64,000 nucleotides of DNA from positions 62,001 through 126,000 of the forward strand of contig QFZU02000037.1 in the NCBI GenBank assembly GCA_003260025.2. The letters are read 5' to 3'. The translations under genes and the position numbers were made by a program. The DNA comes from Microbispora triticiradicis. Lineage in GTDB: Bacteria; Actinomycetota; Actinomycetes; Streptosporangiales; Streptosporangiaceae. The notes under the pieces were generated by a model, which saw only the letters and a list, made by a program, of their open reading frames with translations, had not been told where the DNA came from and did not search any database. This document shows, one piece after another, positions 1 to 7,096 of this stretch (its first letter is position 1; every line of letters begins with the position of its first letter).

Positions 1-2
1 AG

Positions 3-299
3 GCCCGGGAACGGACCGAGCGGGATCTCATGACCCTGGTCCGCAGAGCCCAGGCAGTGGGCGCGCTGCGGGCCGATTTTCATCCTTCCGACCTCGTCGT
101 CGCTCTGTTGTCCCACTGCGGTCTGGTCACCGCGCTGCCGCATGACGATGCCGCGTCCCGGCGTCTGGTGGCGTATCTGCTCCAGTCGTTCCGCGCCGAG
201 TCGGCTCACGGGGCCCTGCCTCCGCCGAGCGCTCTGTCGCTGCGCGATCTCCCGCTCGCGGCCGGCGACTCGCAGAGACAGCGGCCCTCCAGGGCCTGA
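3..299 (+). CDS. TetR-family regulator, C-terminal fragment (5' end outside window)
   Basis: The reading frame is open from the first bases of the window, so this is the 3' end of a gene that starts upstream. The translation ends in a helical stretch (RRAQAVGALRADFHPSDLV, then a hydrophobic helix and a YLLQSFRAE-type helix), which is the usual ligand-binding/dimerisation end of TetR repressors. The DNA-binding half is not visible, so the target cannot be inferred. The last 25 or so residues are a polar tail. The next gene is on the opposite strand and ends 87 bases away, so the two converge. Confidence 0.7.
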   Translation, partial: ARERTERDLMTLVRRAQAVGALRADFHPSDLVVALLSHCGLVTALPHDDAASRRLVAYLLQSFRAESAHGALPPPSALSLRDLPLAAGDSQRQRPSRA

Positions 300-385
300 C
301 GTGACAACGGGTGACGCCCGATGGCCGCCTAATGCAGCCGAGCGGCAACTCCGGCTGATCGCGCCCCGCGATCGCCGAGAGGTGC

Positions 386-952
386 TCAGTGCACGCAGAG
401 AGCGGACACGGTCACGTCGTAGATGTACCAGCTTCCGGTAGGAGTCGTGTACACGTTGGTCACCCCGGTCGTCTGGTAGCCGGTGCAGTCCCCGCCGGCC
501 GCGAGGATGGCGGCTCGCGCCCCTGCCGCGCCGTTCTGCTGCGCCGTCCCGGGCGTGCTGCCTTCACCGCGAGCCGTCGCGGTGCGCGGCACGGTGTACG
601 AAGGCGGTGGCGGCGCGGGAGCGCACAGGCCGGTTGCGGTTCCGTTGAACTGGTAACCACCTCCGCTCGGTACGACGTACACGAGGGTGGCCGACGAGGT
701 CACGTTCGTGCAGACCTCCCCCAGTTGGGTGGCCAGACTGGCGAGGGCGTTACGGGCGCTCGCCTGGGCCGCCGCCGAAGCCGAGGACTGCGTCTGGCCC
801 CATGCCGAGCCGGTCGCCGTCCGCCAGGTGTCGGCGTGGGCCGCCGCCGGGCTGAGGCCGATCCCCGTGGCGGCGAGCGCCACCGACATCAGCAGTCGGC
901 CGGCGAGCGAACCACGCCGGGATCTTCCGTACGGTTCATCGTGCTGAGCCAT
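386..952 (-). CDS. Secreted protein of unknown function
   Basis: 188 aa with a long Sec signal: basic residues around 8-14 (RSRRG), a hydrophobic core and an AHA-type cleavage site near residue 40. The mature part is rich in Ala, Ser and Thr and has four cysteines (in EVCTNV, GLCAPAP, GDCTGY and ALCVH), probably two disulfides. Two similar segments, each a tyrosine-containing Thr/Val stretch ending in a cysteine, suggest an internal duplication. AGGAGG lies 7 bases before the ATG, which fixes the start. I do not recognise a family. The role is probably extracytoplasmic, but nothing nearby indicates a substrate. Confidence 0.65.
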   Translation of the reverse strand: MAQHDEPYGRSRRGSLAGRLLMSVALAATGIGLSPAAAHADTWRTATGSAWGQTQSSASAAAQASARNALASLATQLGEVCTNVTSSATLVYVVPSGGGYQFNGTATGLCAPAPPPPSYTVPRTATARGEGSTPGTAQQNGAAGARAAILAAGGDCTGYQTTGVTNVYTTPTGSWYIYDVTVSALCVH

Positions 953-1163
953 CCGCGCCTCCTATGAGCGCCTGGTGAACAGCGACAGGGCGGGAATCCG
1001 ATCCCCGCTTTCGAGCACGATCTTGGGGCGCGAGGTCATCGTAGATTCGCCGTTTTCCGCTGACCATGCTGCGGCGGCGCAGGTGCGATCGACGCGCTGG
1101 TGGGCGGTCCCGGCCGGTGAAAGTTTCCTCGGCGCGGTTCGCGCATTCCGGGCCCGGCCCGGC

Positions 1164-2084
1164 TCACCCGGTCTGGTCGAGCTGCCGCCAGCGACCGGGG
1201 TCGTTGAGCCGCTGCAGCCGTAGCGCCTCGTCGTGATAACCCCGGCGGGCGTCGTCCTCGGCGCGAAAGGCCAGATCTCTGCCGCGCGGCTCGGTCGCCG
1301 TCACGTACCAGTCGCCGTACTCGCAGCCGCTCGGCAGCCGGCCCAGGGTGATCTGGAACGACTTGTGTGGTTCCGCGGCGGCGAACTCCCACCGGGCCAC
1401 CGGTTCGAGATCGGAACAGCTGGACAGCCACCCCGGGGGCAACTCCGTCTGCCGGGCCTGAATCCGCCTGGCGGCCAGGCGCTTCAGCTCCTCCGGGGCG
1501 ACCTGGAGGTACGCGGCCAGGGTGCGGGACGCCTTCGACAGCCCATACTCGGCGGACACGTCGCGCTCGATCTCGTCCCAGTGGGTGCCGACCACCGGTG
1601 CCAGCTCCAGGGCGTCGAGGGTGCCCGACATCAGTTCCGCACGGACCGGGAGGATGTCCTTGAGCCATCCCGCGCCGGTCTCGTGCAGGTTGAACAACTC
1701 GGAGTCCTCGGCGTACATGCGCAACCGCAGGAGCAGGTCGTCGTCGCTCGTCTCCACGCTCAGGCCTTCGAGTATGTTCCCGTGCGCGTACGGCGCGACC
1801 GTCTCCGCGGACAGCGCCGTGCCGGGGATCCGGAAGGTGACCGAGCGGGGACCGACGTTCTCGAAGAAGAGCCAGGCGTCGAAGGTCCGCTCGACGAACT
1901 GCTCCATCTCCCGCGTGTAGTCCTCCCAATCCACGGACGCGGAGAACGAGGTCGCGGTCACCATCGGCTTCCCGGGCAGCATCCGCAGCACCGACTGCGT
2001 GTTCTCGTCGAGAACGCGGTCGAGCACCACGGCCTCGATGTACTTGTAGTGGCGACGTTCGTCCCGGTACTTGCGCCTGCCCAT
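1164..2084 (-). CDS. Hypothetical cytoplasmic protein (306 aa)
   Basis: Encodes a charged 306-residue protein with no signal peptide and no membrane segment. It begins with a basic stretch (MGRRKYRDERRHYKYIE) and is rich in Glu, Arg and Trp, like a soluble globular protein. GGGAG precedes the ATG at a normal distance. No catalytic motif or known domain was recognised. It lies 80 bases beyond the end of the NmrA-like gene on the same strand, and about 210 bases separate it from the secreted protein downstream, so co-transcription is possible but not shown. Confidence 0.6.
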   Translation of the reverse strand: MGRRKYRDERRHYKYIEAVVLDRVLDENTQSVLRMLPGKPMVTATSFSASVDWEDYTREMEQFVERTFDAWLFFENVGPRSVTFRIPGTALSAETVAPYAHGNILEGLSVETSDDDLLLRLRMYAEDSELFNLHETGAGWLKDILPVRAELMSGTLDALELAPVVGTHWDEIERDVSAEYGLSKASRTLAAYLQVAPEELKRLAARRIQARQTELPPGWLSSCSDLEPVARWEFAAAEPHKSFQITLGRLPSGCEYGDWYVTATEPRGRDLAFRAEDDARRGYHDEALRLQRLNDPGRWRQLDQTG

Positions 2085-2172
2085 GTCCGCACTCCCTGGA
2101 AACGCTCGGTCCGACGTAATCTAATGATCACGCGAAGCGAACGGGCGGAAACGGGCCGAATACGGCGGCCGG

Positions 2173-3021
2173 TCAGGGCGTGAGCGTGGCCGCGAGCACG
2201 TCGCGGAACGCCGTCGGCTTACGGCCGAGCACCTCCCCGAGGGCGGGGCAGACCTCGGCGAACTCGCCCTGACGGCTGGCCTCGTACATGCCGAGCAGGA
2301 ACCGTGCCTGTCCCTCGGGGACGCCGCGCGACACCACGCCGGTGATCCACTCGTCGTCCGGGACGGTGACGCGGGTGATCTCGCGTCCGGTCAGTTCGGA
2401 GGCGATGGCGGCGATGTCCGTGAGGTCGAGCGCCTCGGGGCCGGTCAGCGGCGGCGTGATCCCGTCGAGCCCGCCCTCCTCGGCCAGCGCGACGGCGGCC
2501 GCCTCGGCGAGGTCGGCGTGGGCCGTCCAGGAGACCGGCCCGTCGGCGGGTGCGACGATCTCACCGTCCCGGAGCCCCTGGCCGATGACCTGGACGATGG
2601 TGGCCGCGTAGAAGCCGTTGCGCAACGCGGTGAACGGAATCCCGGACGCGCTCAGGTCCCGCTCCGTCTCGGCGTGGGCCGGCATCGGGAGGAAGGGAGA
2701 GGCCGGGTTCGCCCCCATGTGGCTGGTGTAGACGATTCGCTTGGCGCCCGCGGCCGCGGCGGCCTCGATCGCCGTACGGTGCGGGGCGGCGTCCGCCGGG
2801 CCGGAGACGATCAGCACCCGCGCCACGCCCTCGAACGCGTACGCCAGGCTCCCGGGGTCGTCGAAGTCGCCCTGCCGGACGCGTACGCCTCGATCCGCGA
2901 GGTCTTCGGCTTTCCCGGTTTCGCGCACGCTGACGCCGATCCGTTCGGCGGGGACCCGGGTGAGCAGGTGCTCGACGACAAGGCGGCCAAGCTGACCGGT
3001 CGCTCCGGTGACGATGATCAC
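2173..3021 (-). CDS. NmrA-like NAD(P)-binding reductase (atypical SDR)
   Basis: 282 aa. It opens with a Rossmann nucleotide-binding motif (VTGATGQLGRLVVEHLL, residues 4-20), followed by RQGDFDDPGSL and an YTSHMG segment in place of the classical SDR catalytic triad. This is typical of NmrA/QOR2-type reductases or redox sensors. The start is GTG with AGGAG six bases upstream. The gene is divergent from a TetR gene, and an inverted repeat between them probably controls both. In such pairs the reductase often detoxifies a quinone or electrophile sensed by the repressor; that role is inference, as no substrate can be read from the sequence. Confidence 0.82.
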   Translation of the reverse strand: MIIVTGATGQLGRLVVEHLLTRVPAERIGVSVRETGKAEDLADRGVRVRQGDFDDPGSLAYAFEGVARVLIVSGPADAAPHRTAIEAAAAAGAKRIVYTSHMGANPASPFLPMPAHAETERDLSASGIPFTALRNGFYAATIVQVIGQGLRDGEIVAPADGPVSWTAHADLAEAAAVALAEEGGLDGITPPLTGPEALDLTDIAAIASELTGREITRVTVPDDEWITGVVSRGVPEGQARFLLGMYEASRQGEFAEVCPALGEVLGRKPTAFRDVLAATLTP

Positions 3022-3040
3022 GACTTACTCCTGTGTTATC

Positions 3041-3052
3041 GGCGATATCGCC
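3041..3052. promoter_or_regulatory. 12-bp perfect palindrome in the reductase/TetR intergenic region
   Basis: GGCGATATCGCC is a perfect palindrome 20 bases upstream of the reductase GTG. It could be a second, weaker binding site for the adjacent regulator or another factor. It does not share sequence with the longer inverted repeat 21 bases further on, so the two may be bound by different proteins. Confidence 0.4.
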
Positions 3053-3072
3053 AGGACGCTAACACTGAAAAA

Positions 3073-3102
3073 CCATCGATAGCAACTCCTTGCTATCGTT
3101 GG
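3073..3102. promoter_or_regulatory. Probable TetR operator between divergent genes
   Basis: Two 13-base arms, CCATCGATAGCAA and TTGCTATCGTTGG, separated by four bases (CTCC), pair with a single mismatch; the inner nine bases are perfect. The repeat ends four bases before the TetR ATG and covers the region where both divergent promoters should lie. Length and position are typical of a TetR-family operator that represses its own gene and the neighbouring reductase gene. Confidence 0.75.
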
Positions 3103-3106
3103 AAGC

Positions 3107-3823
3107 ATGAGTGATCCCGGAAGCGAGACGGCCGGCCGCGACAGGACGCGGGCGCACATCGTGTCGGTCGCGGCGGGACTGCTCGCGAGTGGTGGCCGCG
3201 ACGCACTCTCGACCAGGGCGGTGGCCGCCGCGGCGGGCACCCAGGCTCCGACGATCTACCGCCTGTTCGGCGACAAGGAGGGCCTGCTCGACGCGGTCGC
3301 CGAGTTCGGCTTCACCTCATATCTGCGGGACAAGAAGGCCCGGCCGCCCGCCGGTGATCCGGTCGAGGAGTTCCGGGCCGGGTGGGACCTGCACGTCGGC
3401 TTCGGGCTGGCCAACCCCGCCCTGTTCTCGCTCATGTACGGCGATCCCCAGCCGGGGCGCCGGTCGCCCGCCTCAGCCGTCGCCTTCCGCATGCTGGGAG
3501 AGCGCATCCGCGCGATCGCCGCCGCGGGCCGGCTGAAGGTCGGCGAGCGCCTGGCGGCTGACCTCGTGCACTCCGCCGGAACCGGCGTCGTCTTCACGTT
3601 GCTCTCCATGCCGGAGGAACGGCGTGACATGCGCCTGTCCGAGGTGGCCCGCGACGCGGCGATAGCCGCCATCACCACCGACGCCCCCGCCGTCGAGACC
3701 CCCGGGCCCGCGGCGGCGGCGATGGCGCTGCGCGCCACCCTGCCGGACGCCACGGCCCTCACGGACGGAGAGCGCCACGTGCTCGGCGAATGGCTCGACC
3801 GCCTCGCCGTCGGGCCCGCCTGA
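3107..3823 (+). CDS. TetR-family transcriptional regulator
   Basis: 238 aa. The N-terminal helix-turn-helix is clear: an RAHIVSVAAGLLASGG helix, then TRAVAAAAGTQAPTIYRLFGDKEGL, the standard TetR DNA-binding signature (residues about 10-60). The C-terminal part is an Ala-rich helical ligand-binding domain. The start codon lies immediately after the operator-like inverted repeat, so the leader is very short. Divergence from the NmrA-like reductase suggests autoregulation together with control of that enzyme. The inducer is unknown. Confidence 0.88.
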   Translation: MSDPGSETAGRDRTRAHIVSVAAGLLASGGRDALSTRAVAAAAGTQAPTIYRLFGDKEGLLDAVAEFGFTSYLRDKKARPPAGDPVEEFRAGWDLHVGFGLANPALFSLMYGDPQPGRRSPASAVAFRMLGERIRAIAAAGRLKVGERLAADLVHSAGTGVVFTLLSMPEERRDMRLSEVARDAAIAAITTDAPAVETPGPAAAAMALRATLPDATALTDGERHVLGEWLDRLAVGPA

Positions 3824-4036
3824 GTGAGTGCGGCGTTGAGCGAACCGCCGCCGGTCGCGAAAAGCGGTGGAGGGCTTCGCTAACACGCACCGACGAAATT
3901 TTTCCGGACTTCAATGTGCGGCCCCTGCGGCCGGTCCGTAAATCGCTCGCTCGGATTAGACGAAATTCCCTATGGATATCCCCCAAAGTGGTGACTACCA
4001 TCAAGAAGTAAACATCGACTCCGAGGGGGATGAGTA

Positions 4037-4357
4037 ATGGGCCGTGTCAGGAAGTTCGGCGTTTCGGCCGCGGCAGTGACCGCGATCGCCGCCGCGACAA
4101 CGCTGATGTCACCCACAGCTCCCGCCCTGGCGGCGCCGACCTGCAGCACCAGCGCGCAGATCGGCGTCAGCGGCGGCACCGGCTGGGCGACGTGCAGCGG
4201 CACCGGAGTGACTCAGACACGGGTCGTGCTCTTCTGTCAAGACAGTAGCGGTGGCTACACCACGGTCTACGGCCCTTGGGTTGCCAATTCCGTCAAATCA
4301 AACGCCAGATGCAGCAGCAGCTCATGGCCGATATCGGTCGGATATCAAACAATCTGA
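4037..4357 (+). CDS. Small secreted cysteine-containing protein
   Basis: 106 aa with a signal peptide: MGRVRK basic start, an Ala/Thr hydrophobic core and cleavage near ALAAPT (residue 33). The mature peptide is about 73 residues with four cysteines (CSTSAQ, WATCSG, LFCQD, ARCSS), consistent with two disulfide bonds, and is rich in Ser and Gly. GAGGGGG precedes the ATG. It resembles the many small exported proteins of filamentous actinomycetes whose functions are unknown. It stands alone between a TetR gene and a toxin-antitoxin pair. Confidence 0.6.
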   Translation: MGRVRKFGVSAAAVTAIAAATTLMSPTAPALAAPTCSTSAQIGVSGGTGWATCSGTGVTQTRVVLFCQDSSGGYTTVYGPWVANSVKSNARCSSSSWPISVGYQTI

Positions 4358-4538
4358 GCCGCGCCCTAATCGCCCTTCATAGTTCCCCCATACCGTTGTG
4401 GTCCCGGCACCATTAGCATGCGGCCCTTTTCGCCACTGATCGGTGCAGACACCCACTACTCCGCCCGGTGGAGGTCGCGCGAACAGGCGCTCGACGACAC
4501 GGCGGATACCCGGTCGCTCGATGACGCGCCAGCCGGTC

Positions 4539-4570
4539 GTACCAGTACATGTGTTAGTGTTGGTACATGT
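4539..4570 (+). promoter_or_regulatory. Leaderless promoter and operator of the antitoxin gene
   Basis: A 6-base inverted repeat, GTACCA and TGGTAC (4539-4544 and 4561-4566), brackets a -10-like TAGTGT at 4555-4560. The octamer GTACATGT is present twice (4545-4552 and 4563-4570), and the second copy contains the ATG at 4567. The -10 box ends six bases before the start codon and there is no ribosome binding site, so the mRNA is probably leaderless. The repeats suit autoregulation by the ribbon-helix-helix antitoxin. Confidence 0.55.
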
Positions 4571-4806
4571 CAATGAAGAGGACGAACGTCTACGCCGATC
4601 CTGAAGACCTTGCCCTCATCAAGGAGGCTGCCAAGCGCCGTGGCATCCCCGAGGCTGAGATCATCCGTGAAGGGATCCATCTGGCTGCGATGGCGAACCG
4701 GGTGTGGGACGAGCCGTTGGACTGGCCGACCTTCGAGGGCAGCGGTGAGCCGGTCACCAGCGACGAGATCACGTCGGTGGTGGCCAGGGAGGCCACCGGC
4801 AGGTGA
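4567..4806 (+). CDS. Ribbon-helix-helix antitoxin (CopG/VapB-like)
   Basis: 79 aa. RTNVYADPEDLALIKEAAKRR followed by IPEAEIIREGIHLAA is a ribbon-helix-helix DNA-binding fold (residues 4-44). The remaining acidic tail, with DWPTFEGSGEP and TSDEI motifs, is typical of the toxin-binding half of VapB-type antitoxins. Its stop overlaps the toxin start (GTGA), so the two are translationally coupled. The upstream inverted repeat fits autorepression by the complex. A second in-frame ATG two codons downstream is an alternative start. Confidence 0.85.
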   Translation: MSMKRTNVYADPEDLALIKEAAKRRGIPEAEIIREGIHLAAMANRVWDEPLDWPTFEGSGEPVTSDEITSVVAREATGR

Positions 4807-5237
4807 TCGTCATCGCCGACACCTCCGGCATCATCGCCGCCTCTGATCGAAACGCCTCTGACAGCGTCGGCTGTCAGACCGTTCTCCGTGAGGCTGGGAC
4901 GGTGGTCGTCTCTCCACTGGTACTGGCGGAGGTCGACCACCTGGCCAAGGTCCGTTTCGGCTCCGCCGCTCGGACGCAGATCATCGCCTTCATCCTTTCC
5001 AACGCGCACCGTCTGCGCTTCCAGATTCCGGAAGTCTCGACGGAGGTTCTGGACGCGGCGTATGCGCTGCGGCACCGCTACGCCTCGTTGGACCTGGACC
5101 TCGCCGACGCGGTCAACGTCGTCCTTGCCGCGGAGTTCCGGACCGACGCCCTGCTCACGCTGGACCGGCGTGATTTCCGGGCGGTGCGCCCTCTGACTCC
5201 GCACAAGGCGTTCCGGCTGCTGCCGGACGATCTGTAG
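4803..5237 (+). CDS. PIN-domain toxin (VapC-like ribonuclease)
   Basis: 144 aa, the usual VapC size. Acidic PIN residues are visible: IADTSGII near the start (first Asp), PLVLAEVDHL (Glu), LDLDLADAV (Asp pair) and LLTLDRRDF (last Asp). Such enzymes cut structured RNA, often tRNA, when freed from the antitoxin. Translation starts at a GTG that overlaps the antitoxin stop by four bases. The acidic residues of the active site appear intact, so the toxin is probably functional. The target RNA cannot be deduced. Confidence 0.87.
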   Translation: MIVIADTSGIIAASDRNASDSVGCQTVLREAGTVVVSPLVLAEVDHLAKVRFGSAARTQIIAFILSNAHRLRFQIPEVSTEVLDAAYALRHRYASLDLDLADAVNVVLAAEFRTDALLTLDRRDFRAVRPLTPHKAFRLLPDDL

Positions 5238-5313
5238 CCGAGCCTCGCGTGGCGGAAGAGCCGCCGGGAACGTGCCTTCCGCGCGACCTCCGGGGTGTCG
5301 AGGCCGGGAACGA

Positions 5314-6495
5314 TCAGCCGGACGCCAGCCGATCGGCGAGTTTCTGGAGCGTGGCGGCGATCTGGATGTTGGTCTGGTAGTCGTCGCCCATGCGGACGAT
5401 CACCGTCCGGGTGGCCGGTGACACCACCATGATCTGACCGTGCGCGCCCATCGCGGCGAGGTCCCGTCCGCCGTCGCTCCGCGGGAGGATCCACCAGCCG
5501 TTGCGGTATCCGACGGCGATGCCGGCGAAAGTGGTCACCGGTTCACGATTGCCCGGGTCGAGGCTGCGGTCCAGGAACGCCCGGGGCGCCACCTGCTGTC
5601 CGGCGACTCGGCCATCGTCGAGCAGGAGCCCGCCGATCCTGGCGAGATCACGGGCGGTCACCACGAGACCGCTCTCGTGGTAGGGGAAACCGTGGTCGTC
5701 GACGCACCATTCGGCCGGATACTCCGCGCCCAGATCGTCCCACAGGCGCTGCAGCGGCTGTCGCGTGAGGAACGTACCGGTCAGCCGCCGGTACGCCAGG
5801 CCGACGAGGTTGGGCGCGTAGTCGTTGTAGGTGAACGGTCCCGGCGCGCTCGCGATCTCCGGCCGCCGGACGACGGTCCCGGCCAGGTCGGTCGCGTAGT
5901 AGACCGACGGATAGTCCCGGTTGACCCAGGGGAACGAGATGTCGTCGGAGAAGGCGATGCCCGAGCGCATGTCGACGAGATCGCCCAGCGTGACGGCGGA
6001 GAACCGGGCATCCCTGGCGCGCAGTTCGGGAACGGCCTGGGTGACAGGCATGCCGAGACCTCTGATCGTGCCGTCCGCGACGGCCCGCGAGACGAGCAAC
6101 GAGATCACCGTCTTGGACACCGAGAACGCGGCGGCAGGGCGATCGGGCGCCCCGCCGTTGCCGTACCACTCGCACACCAACCGGCCGTCGTGTACGACGA
6201 CGATGCTCTGCGCCTTCTCGGTGGGCAGCGCGTCGCGGATCGGGCAGTCGCCGGTCGCCGGCCACGGCCGGGGCACGGCGGCCGCGTGCACCGAGGTGTG
6301 CTGTTTCCATTCGACGTCGGTGATGCCGGAGTCCTGGTGCGCCAGCACCCGCACGGCGTACGCGGCGTCGCCGTGGGCCATGATCAGCAGGAAGACCGCG
6401 ACGAGCGTGACAACGGACAGGGGGAGGACCCAGGCGGTGTGCCGCGGCACGCGGCGGACATGCGGTAGCACAGGGTAAGTATATATCGTATACAT
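5314..6495 (-). CDS. Serine beta-lactamase-like hydrolase, membrane anchored
   Basis: Class C beta-lactamase/DD-peptidase fold. The SxxK nucleophile is in FSVSKTVIS (about residue 124), the Tyr motif is in FTYNDYAPN, and the third motif is AHGQ near residue 349. An N-terminal hydrophobic segment (LPLSVVTLVAVFLLIMA) anchors it to the membrane with the catalytic domain outside. The listed ATG lies inside the divergent operator and has no ribosome binding site. A GTG at 6471, six bases after a TATACT -10 box, is a good leaderless alternative. The natural substrate (peptide, ester or lactam) is unknown. It is probably controlled by the divergent TetR. Confidence 0.8.
   Translation of the reverse strand: MYTIYTYPVLPHVRRVPRHTAWVLPLSVVTLVAVFLLIMAHGDAAYAVRVLAHQDSGITDVEWKQHTSVHAAAVPRPWPATGDCPIRDALPTEKAQSIVVVHDGRLVCEWYGNGGAPDRPAAAFSVSKTVISLLVSRAVADGTIRGLGMPVTQAVPELRARDARFSAVTLGDLVDMRSGIAFSDDISFPWVNRDYPSVYYATDLAGTVVRRPEIASAPGPFTYNDYAPNLVGLAYRRLTGTFLTRQPLQRLWDDLGAEYPAEWCVDDHGFPYHESGLVVTARDLARIGGLLLDDGRVAGQQVAPRAFLDRSLDPGNREPVTTFAGIAVGYRNGWWILPRSDGGRDLAAMGAHGQIMVVSPATRTVIVRMGDDYQTNIQIAATLQKLADRLASG
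6479..6493. promoter_or_regulatory. Operator and overlapping divergent promoters
   Basis: GTATA-N5-TATAC is an AT-rich inverted repeat between the hydrolase and TetR genes in otherwise GC-rich DNA. It overlaps a TATACT box on the minus strand (6478-6483) and a TATACA box on the plus strand (6489-6494). A repressor bound here would block both promoters, the standard arrangement for a self-regulated TetR pair. Confidence 0.55.
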
Positions 6496-6516
6496 TCAAG
6501 TGAGGGGAGGTGCCCG

Positions 6517-7089
6517 GTGCCACGCCCGAAGACGATCGACCGGGCGGCGATCCTGGGTGCCGCGCTCGACGTGGCCGACGCCGACGGCGTCGCGGCCGTG
6601 AGCATGCACGCGGTCGCCAGACGACTGGCGGTGACACCGATGGCGCTCTACCGGCACGTCGCCAACAAGGCCGATCTGCTCGACGGCATCGTCGAACTGC
6701 TGATGGCTGAGATCGTGCAGGACGTGCCGGCGCCGGGTCCGGCCGCCGGACGTGACGCCTGGCTGGACGCGCTCGTCCGGACGGCCGGCCGTGCGCGGGC
6801 GGTGGCGTCCCGGCACCCGGAGGCGTTCACCCTGCTGCTGAGCCGGCCGGCGGCCTCCGCGGCCGCGCGCGAGGTCCGCGCGCACATCCACGACCTGCTC
6901 CGTCAGGCGGGCGTCGGCGGCGACCACGTCGAGCGGCTCGAACGCATCGTCACCACCACGGTGCTCGGCATGGCGGCCGGGCAGGCGTCGCAGCGGTTCG
7001 CCCACCACCCGCCCGACATGCTCGACGAGGACGTACGCGCCCTGGCCACGTTCGTGACCGCCGGCATCGAGCCCTTCCGCACTCCGTAG
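6517..7089 (+). CDS. TetR-family transcriptional regulator
   Basis: 190 aa. The DNA-binding domain is clear: ILGAALDVADADG, then MHAVARRLAVTPMALYRHVANKADLLDGI (residues 12-60). It ends in a TetR_C-like helical domain with FTLLLSRP and an ERLERIVTTTVLGM helix. GGGGAGG sits six bases before the GTG start. The gene is divergent from the beta-lactamase-like hydrolase across an AT-rich inverted repeat, which suggests it represses that gene and itself. The ligand is unknown. Confidence 0.88.
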   Translation: MPRPKTIDRAAILGAALDVADADGVAAVSMHAVARRLAVTPMALYRHVANKADLLDGIVELLMAEIVQDVPAPGPAAGRDAWLDALVRTAGRARAVASRHPEAFTLLLSRPAASAAAREVRAHIHDLLRQAGVGGDHVERLERIVTTTVLGMAAGQASQRFAHHPPDMLDEDVRALATFVTAGIEPFRTP

Positions 7090-7096
7090 CCCGTCG

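Noticed and set aside
1119-1127. GAAAGTTTC, a match to the GAAA-S-TTTC element
   Set aside because: It lies just past the end of an unknown gene, about 170 bases upstream of a small secreted protein gene with no link to sugar use; a single 9-base match is not enough.
4322-4573. A minus-strand frame with a GWRVIERPGIRRVVERLF stretch reminiscent of transposase remnants
   Set aside because: The resemblance is short and the frame has no other transposase motif; no terminal inverted repeats are seen.
5440-6468. A 342-codon plus-strand frame opposite the beta-lactamase-like gene
   Set aside because: Antisense shadow; the minus strand carries SxxK and the other active-site motifs and a membrane anchor.
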